Positions 22,676 through 26,499 of a stretch of 26,499 nucleotides of DNA are shown here, piece by piece (the first letter of the stretch is position 1; every line of letters begins with the position of its first letter). Position numbers and translations under genes: made by a program. The notes under the pieces are model-generated. The model saw only the letters and a program-made list of their open reading frames with translations, did no database searches and was not told where the DNA came from. Source of the DNA: CAIKMD01 sp036490955 (GTDB lineage Bacteria; Pseudomonadota; Alphaproteobacteria; ATCC43930; CGMCC-115725); contig DASXCX010000043.1 in assembly GCA_036490955.1 (NCBI GenBank), forward strand, positions 1 through 26,499. Reading direction: 5' to 3'.

Positions 22676-24427
22676 TCAGCCGGACGGCGCGATGCCGGCG
22701 CGCCGGGCGATGGTCGCGTAGACGAAGAGCACCGGCAGCATCAGGGTCAGCATCGTCACCGCGACCGCCGAGGCTTGGCCCGAGGAATTTGAGAGGACGA
22801 GGCTCCAGACGATGACCGAAAGCGGTTGGTTGTCGTTGGTCGAAAGCACGACCGGGATGGTCAGCTCGCGATAGGAGAGGAGCGCGACCCAGATCCAGGC
22901 ATAGAGGATCGCGGGACGGAGCAGCGGGAGCAACACGGCGCGCAGCATTGCCGCGAGGCTCGCGCCGGCGACCATCGCCGATTCCTCGAGCTCGCGATGG
23001 ATCTGGATCAGCGCGCCGTTGATCATGCGCGTGCCATAGCTCAGCGTCGCGACGACATAGACCGGCACCAGGATCCAGATCGTGCCGTAAATCGGCAGCG
23101 CATCGCGCAGCACGAAGAGGGTGAGCAGCCAAGCGGCGACGCTGAAGACTATCTTCGGTACGGCATGCGGCAGGAAGGCGAAGAAATCGAAGACGCCGCG
23201 CCAGCGCAGCCGCGAGCGGAGCACGACCCAGGACAGGGCGACACTGAGGGTCAACGTGATCGTCGGCACGAGGAGCATCAGTGCGGCGCTGATGCCGAGG
23301 CCGCTCATCACCAGTCCTCCCGGCAGGTCGCGAAAATTCTTCAGGGACAGGGTGGCGAAAGCCGCGCGGCTCACCGGCCGCAGGAAGGGCAGGCCCGCCG
23401 ACCAGAACAGGGTCAGGATCGGGAGAAGCTGGCTGACGATGAGATAGAGCGCGACGAAAGCGATGGCGAGCCAGCGCCATCTGCCGAGGCGGATGAGGGA
23501 TGGGCGATAGGCTTTGCCGGTCACGACCGCGTAGCGCGGCGCCTGACGTTGCACGCGGCTATACCAGGCGCTGAAGCCGAGCGCCAAAACCATCATGAAG
23601 ACGCTCAGCGCCGCAACGCCGCCATACTCCGGCAATCCGTCGCTTGGGCTGATCTGCATGTAGACATAGGTCGAGAAAGTGAAGATGCGCGCCTGCAGGC
23701 CCAGAATCGCTGGCACGTCGAACGTGCCGAAACCGATCGTGAAGATATAAAGGCTGGCCGCGAGCACGCCCGGCCAAGCGAGCGGGATGGTCACGCGCCG
23801 CAGCGATTGCCACACGCTCGCGCCGCCGACTCGCGCCGCCTCATCGAGCGTCGGATCGACCGCGCGAAAGACGATCGCGGTCATAACGAAAGCCAGCGGT
23901 GCGAGGCTCAGGCCCTCGACCAGGCCCATGCCGAGCAAGCTCGCGATATCGAATGGCGCGGCTTTGAGACCAAGCAGCGATTGCAGCGCGACGTTGATGA
24001 GGCCGATGCGTGGATTGAGCAGGAAGAGCCAGCCGAGTGCGACCGAAAAACCAGGGATGAGCAGGGCAACGGCGAGGAGGCTGAAGATCAGCCGCTTGCC
24101 CGGCAAATCGGTGCGCTCGACCAGCCAGGCGAGCGGCAGCCCGAAAGCCAGCGCGACGACGAGCGCGATCGCCGAGAACAGCGTCGTGTTGCCGATGACG
24201 CGATAGGTGAAGGGGCTAAGGAAAATCTCTTCGTAGTGCGCGAGCGCGTAGCCGAGATGATCGTCGCCGGGCGTGCCTTCCGCGAAGCTTAGCCAGATCG
24301 TGACCCCGAGCAGCGTCGCAATGACGATGCACGCAAGGATGCTCAGCGTCACCATCGCCGCTGCCGCGATCTCGCGCCGGCGCGGTTTTACGGCGTTCTC
24401 GGCGAGGCGTTCGGCGATGGCGGTCAT
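22676..24427 (-). CDS. ABC transporter permease with two fused transmembrane domains (FbpB-like)
   Basis: A 583-residue inner-membrane protein with about 12 hydrophobic helices in two homologous halves. Each half has the ATPase-coupling EAA loop: DEAARVGGASVWQSLRRVTI (around residue 205) and ESAMVAGASLAAMLRAVLLP (around 485). Fusion of both permease domains is typical of iron(III), thiamine and phosphonate-type importers (FbpB, ThiP). It follows the solute-binding protein gene by 8 bases and should form the membrane channel for it. No ATP-binding subunit lies nearby; the next same-strand gene downstream is the unrelated peptidase. ATG start; Shine-Dalgarno weak. Confidence 0.93.
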   Translation of the reverse strand: MTAIAERLAENAVKPRRREIAAAAMVTLSILACIVIATLLGVTIWLSFAEGTPGDDHLGYALAHYEEIFLSPFTYRVIGNTTLFSAIALVVALAFGLPLAWLVERTDLPGKRLIFSLLAVALLIPGFSVALGWLFLLNPRIGLINVALQSLLGLKAAPFDIASLLGMGLVEGLSLAPLAFVMTAIVFRAVDPTLDEAARVGGASVWQSLRRVTIPLAWPGVLAASLYIFTIGFGTFDVPAILGLQARIFTFSTYVYMQISPSDGLPEYGGVAALSVFMMVLALGFSAWYSRVQRQAPRYAVVTGKAYRPSLIRLGRWRWLAIAFVALYLIVSQLLPILTLFWSAGLPFLRPVSRAAFATLSLKNFRDLPGGLVMSGLGISAALMLLVPTITLTLSVALSWVVLRSRLRWRGVFDFFAFLPHAVPKIVFSVAAWLLTLFVLRDALPIYGTIWILVPVYVVATLSYGTRMINGALIQIHRELEESAMVAGASLAAMLRAVLLPLLRPAILYAWIWVALLSYRELTIPVVLSTNDNQPLSVIVWSLVLSNSSGQASAVAVTMLTLMLPVLFVYATIARRAGIAPSG

Positions 24428-24435
24428 CGCTCAAT

Positions 24436-25524
24436 TCATTGCTGCGTCACGATTTTGATCAGCTTCTTGAGGTCGTTGTCGATCTCTTCATGCGAGTTCC
24501 ACCACGATGTCGTCACATCCTGGAATTTGACGCCTTGCTGCTCCAGCCCGGCGGTGATCGGATGCGAATAGCCATCGGGATAGGTGTCGAGATCGGTGCC
24601 GTAAAGCGCGTATTGCACGTTGTGCTGCCCCTCGGGCGACGAGATGAACAGCGCGAAGAGAATGCCCGCATTCGGATGCGCGGCATTGGTCGGGATGCAG
24701 ATGTAGTTGAAGCGACGCATCGCCGCGTCGCGAATGATGCTATGCGCCAGCACGTCCTTGTATTTCGGCAAATTCTGCTCGTTCCCGCCGCAATCCATGG
24801 CAAGCGCGGGTATCTGGCCGGAGGCGACCTGCTCGGTCGCGCCGCAGCGCACGAGGCCGCCGACTTGCGCCGAATAGGCTTTCACGAAAGCGGCGGTCTT
24901 CTCGTACCCCCAGACGCTCTTCGCGACGAGCACGTCGAAGCCGGCGAGATAGGGCTCGGTATCGATGCGGCCCTTATATTCAGGCTTCAATAGATCGGCC
25001 ATCGTCGCGACCGATGCGAAATCGGCGCCCGAATTCTTGTTGTAGAGAATGCCCGGGGTGGCGGTGACGACGCGCAGCGCCCGGCCATCCGCTTCGGCGA
25101 TGGTGGGCGTGATGCGCCCGGGATAGAGCTTGGTCCAGGGCACTTGGCGAAAGAGGCCGCGCTCGAGATAGGGGTCGAGCTCTACGGCGGTCGCGTTATA
25201 AACGTCGGTCGAGGCCTTTTGACCCGCCTGCATCTCGGTGAAGATCTTGCTTGCCATCGGCGCGAAGGAGGAACCGGGATGAAAGCTGACCTGCAGATCG
25301 ACGCCGAACATCGCCTTGATACCGGCGGCCGCGATCTTGGCGCCTTCCGCCCCGCCCAGGATCGCATCGCCATATTGCAAGGTGAGAGCGCCTTCTTTCT
25401 TCGCGCCGTCGATCACCTGTTGCAGCTCGGGCGAGGGCGTGATCGCAGCGGCGCGGGCCAGCGACGACGCGGCAAAGCCAAGAATGGCCGCTGCCAGCAA
25501 ACCGTGATGAATGCGAAATCTCAC
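24436..25524 (-). CDS. ABC transporter extracellular solute-binding protein
   Basis: A 362-residue periplasmic binding protein with a signal peptide (residues 1-26, ending ASSLARAAA). The mature part has AKKEGALTLQYGDA, VSFHPGSSFAPMASKI, TATPGILYNKNSGADF, LLKPEYKGRIDTEPY and FALFISSPEGQ, which is the family 1 solute-binding pattern. GTG at 25524 was chosen because GGGGAGG lies five bases upstream and the nearby ATG is out of frame with an immediate stop. It is the first gene of a pair with the fused permease. It differs from the other binding protein at 18950-20059, so two ligands are likely. Ligand unassigned. Confidence 0.9.
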   Translation of the reverse strand: MRFRIHHGLLAAAILGFAASSLARAAAITPSPELQQVIDGAKKEGALTLQYGDAILGGAEGAKIAAAGIKAMFGVDLQVSFHPGSSFAPMASKIFTEMQAGQKASTDVYNATAVELDPYLERGLFRQVPWTKLYPGRITPTIAEADGRALRVVTATPGILYNKNSGADFASVATMADLLKPEYKGRIDTEPYLAGFDVLVAKSVWGYEKTAAFVKAYSAQVGGLVRCGATEQVASGQIPALAMDCGGNEQNLPKYKDVLAHSIIRDAAMRRFNYICIPTNAAHPNAGILFALFISSPEGQHNVQYALYGTDLDTYPDGYSHPITAGLEQQGVKFQDVTTSWWNSHEEIDNDLKKLIKIVTQQ

Positions 25525-25574
25525 ATCATCCTCCCCATGCGCGCCAAGCCCGAATTTCTTTGCAAAAAAGCGTA

Positions 25575-25643
25575 ACCATCGGCTGCTCCCGGCGCAAGCA
25601 GCGCCGGGACTGTTGCGGCCGCTCTAAAGGGTTTACCATCGGC
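25575..25643. promoter_or_regulatory. Strong stem-loop flanked by direct repeats between divergent genes
   Basis: TCCCGGCGC-AAGCA-GCGCCGGGA (arms 25587-25595 and 25601-25609) is a perfect nine-base inverted repeat. The nonamer ACCATCGGC occurs on both sides, at 25575-25583 and 25635-25643, exactly 60 bases apart. The elements lie in the 145-base gap between the transporter pair and the VOC gene, which diverge, so a terminator is unlikely and an operator or leader structure is more probable. Confidence 0.45.
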
Positions 25644-25669
25644 CTCGCAAAGACCGGGCGAGGGAATCC

Positions 25670-26473
25670 ATGTTTGCGAAAATCAATCACATGGCGATCG
25701 TGTCGTCGAACCATCTCGGCGTCGGCAAATTCTACGAAGCGATCTTCGGCATGAAATTCCAAGGCGATCGTCGCGGCGGGCTCGGCGCGGTGACGGTGCG
25801 CGATGGCTATGTCGGGCTCAACATCAATTCTCGCAAACCGGGCCGGCCCGGCGGGCTCGATCATTTCGGCGTCGAGGTGCAGGACGTCGAGACGGTCTAT
25901 GCCAAGATGCACGCGAAATACCCGATGGTGAAATGGCTGAAGCGTCCGACGACGCGGCCCTATGCCGGCATTTCCACGCACGACCCGGACGGCAATGTCT
26001 TCGATCTCTCGCAGAAGGAGATGGCCAACCGCGATGGGCTTTATGTCGAGGCCGAGACGCAGCAGCCGCGTTACATCAGCCACTTTGCGATCCGAACCAT
26101 GCGTCCCGAGCTCTGCGCGGAATTCTATCGCGACGTACTCGACCTCCAGCCGACCAACCGCAAGCAAGGCGATCCGAATTATTACCTGACCGATGGTCGC
26201 GTCACGCTCGAGATCATGCCGTGGGATGTGCAGGTCTTCGATAAGACCGGCATCGTCCGGCCGGGCCCCGACCATATCGGTTTCAAGGTCGAGGACGCCG
26301 AGAAGGTGAAGCAAGAGATCGAAGAGATCTCGCTACGCGCTGGCCATTACGGGCCCTGGCCGCTCGATCGCGACGAGGATGCTGTGCGGGGCGATATCCT
26401 GAAGCGCAGTTGCCCGCTCGGTACCTATCAGTTCTGCGACAATGACGGCGTGATGTTCGACATCGCGAGCTGA
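25670..26473 (+). CDS. Two-domain VOC (glyoxalase/extradiol-dioxygenase fold) protein
   Basis: A 267-residue protein made of two vicinal-oxygen-chelate modules. Module 1 (residues 1-125) begins KINHMAIVSSNHLGVGKFYE and contains LDHFGVEVQD; module 2 (about 143-267) begins ISHFAIRTMRPELCAEFYRD and contains PDHIGFKVED and ends with DGVMFDIAS. His and Glu residues at the usual strand positions could bind one metal. Two-module VOC proteins include ring-cleaving dioxygenases and lyases or isomerases; the exact reaction is not readable. ATG at 25670 has AGGG five bases upstream. It diverges from the ABC uptake pair and may act on its ligand. Confidence 0.88.
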   Translation: MFAKINHMAIVSSNHLGVGKFYEAIFGMKFQGDRRGGLGAVTVRDGYVGLNINSRKPGRPGGLDHFGVEVQDVETVYAKMHAKYPMVKWLKRPTTRPYAGISTHDPDGNVFDLSQKEMANRDGLYVEAETQQPRYISHFAIRTMRPELCAEFYRDVLDLQPTNRKQGDPNYYLTDGRVTLEIMPWDVQVFDKTGIVRPGPDHIGFKVEDAEKVKQEIEEISLRAGHYGPWPLDRDEDAVRGDILKRSCPLGTYQFCDNDGVMFDIAS

Positions 26474-26478
26474 GCCGC

Positions 26479-26499
26479 CTACTCGGCCGCCGCCGCCAT
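26479..26499 (-). CDS. Possible C-terminus of a gene cut by the right edge
   Basis: On the minus strand the last bases read as MAAAAE followed by TAG (stop at 26481-26479), an Ala-rich end such as many alphaproteobacterial proteins have. It would converge on the VOC gene with five bases between stops. Only six codons are visible, so this is only a hint. Confidence 0.15.
   Translation of the reverse strand: MAAAAE

Noticed and set aside
22826..24292. 488-codon open frame on the plus strand
   Set aside because: It is antisense to the ABC permease and encodes a very charged Arg/Glu/Asp/Gln-rich product typical of a mirror of hydrophobic helices.
1..26499. CRISPR arrays, tRNA/rRNA genes, insertion sequences, integrases, toxin-antitoxin pairs
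   Set aside because: None was seen: no regularly spaced repeats, no transposase or integrase motifs, and no recognisable RNA gene; nearly all sequence is taken by intact metabolic or transport genes.

Overview
This is a GC-rich (low 60s percent by eye), gene-dense stretch of a Gram-negative chromosome, most likely from an alphaproteobacterium of the Hyphomicrobiales/Rhodospirillales type. That placement is an inference from gene content: a BTLCP-type transglutaminase-like peptidase, several solute-binding proteins, LLM/amidohydrolase/Gfo-Idh catabolic genes and tight ATGA-coupled operons. No rRNA, tRNA, CRISPR array, insertion sequence or phage gene was seen.

Left half (1-13952): an aryl-polyene-type (APE/xanthomonadin-like) pigment locus. 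A minus-strand operon of 13 genes is transcribed from about 13.8 kb down to 2.07 kb: ACP, ApeG-like membrane protein, AMP-ligase, ApeI-like dehydratase, lysophospholipid-type acyltransferase, LolA-like carrier, MMPL exporter, alpha/beta hydrolase, an unfamiliar 417-residue protein, ketosynthase, chain-length factor, ApeP-like dehydratase and FabG-like ketoreductase. Most junctions are 1-4 nt overlaps. Two plus-strand genes converge on its 3' end: a flavin-dependent halogenase-like protein, cut by the left window edge, and a family 2 glycosyltransferase. Together they encode aryl starter activation (ligase, ACP), polyene extension (KS/CLF, KR, two DH), acyl transfer and sugar transfer to a lipid anchor, export towards the outer membrane (MMPL, LolA) and probable halogenation of the aryl head group. 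Relative to the E. coli-type cluster I recall, a second ACP, a second full KS, a methyltransferase and an aryl-acid source are not in the window; some may lie beyond the left edge.

Right half (13953-26499): small catabolic and transport units. An NtaA/SnaA/DszA-type flavin monooxygenase diverges from a cupin. A minus-strand group holds a solute-binding protein, a Tat-exported family 3 amidohydrolase and an ACMSD-like amidohydrolase, and it diverges from a Gfo/Idh/MocA oxidoreductase. A lipoprotein converges on a LapG-like cysteine peptidase. A second solute-binding protein lies with a fused two-domain ABC permease, and this pair diverges from a two-domain VOC (glyoxalase-fold) enzyme. No ABC ATPase is present.

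The best leads are the halogenase signature in an aryl polyene locus, the two extra operon genes (alpha/beta hydrolase and the putative permuted papain-fold protein), an Asp-to-Asn change in the second half of the MMPL exporter, and several intergenic inverted repeats.
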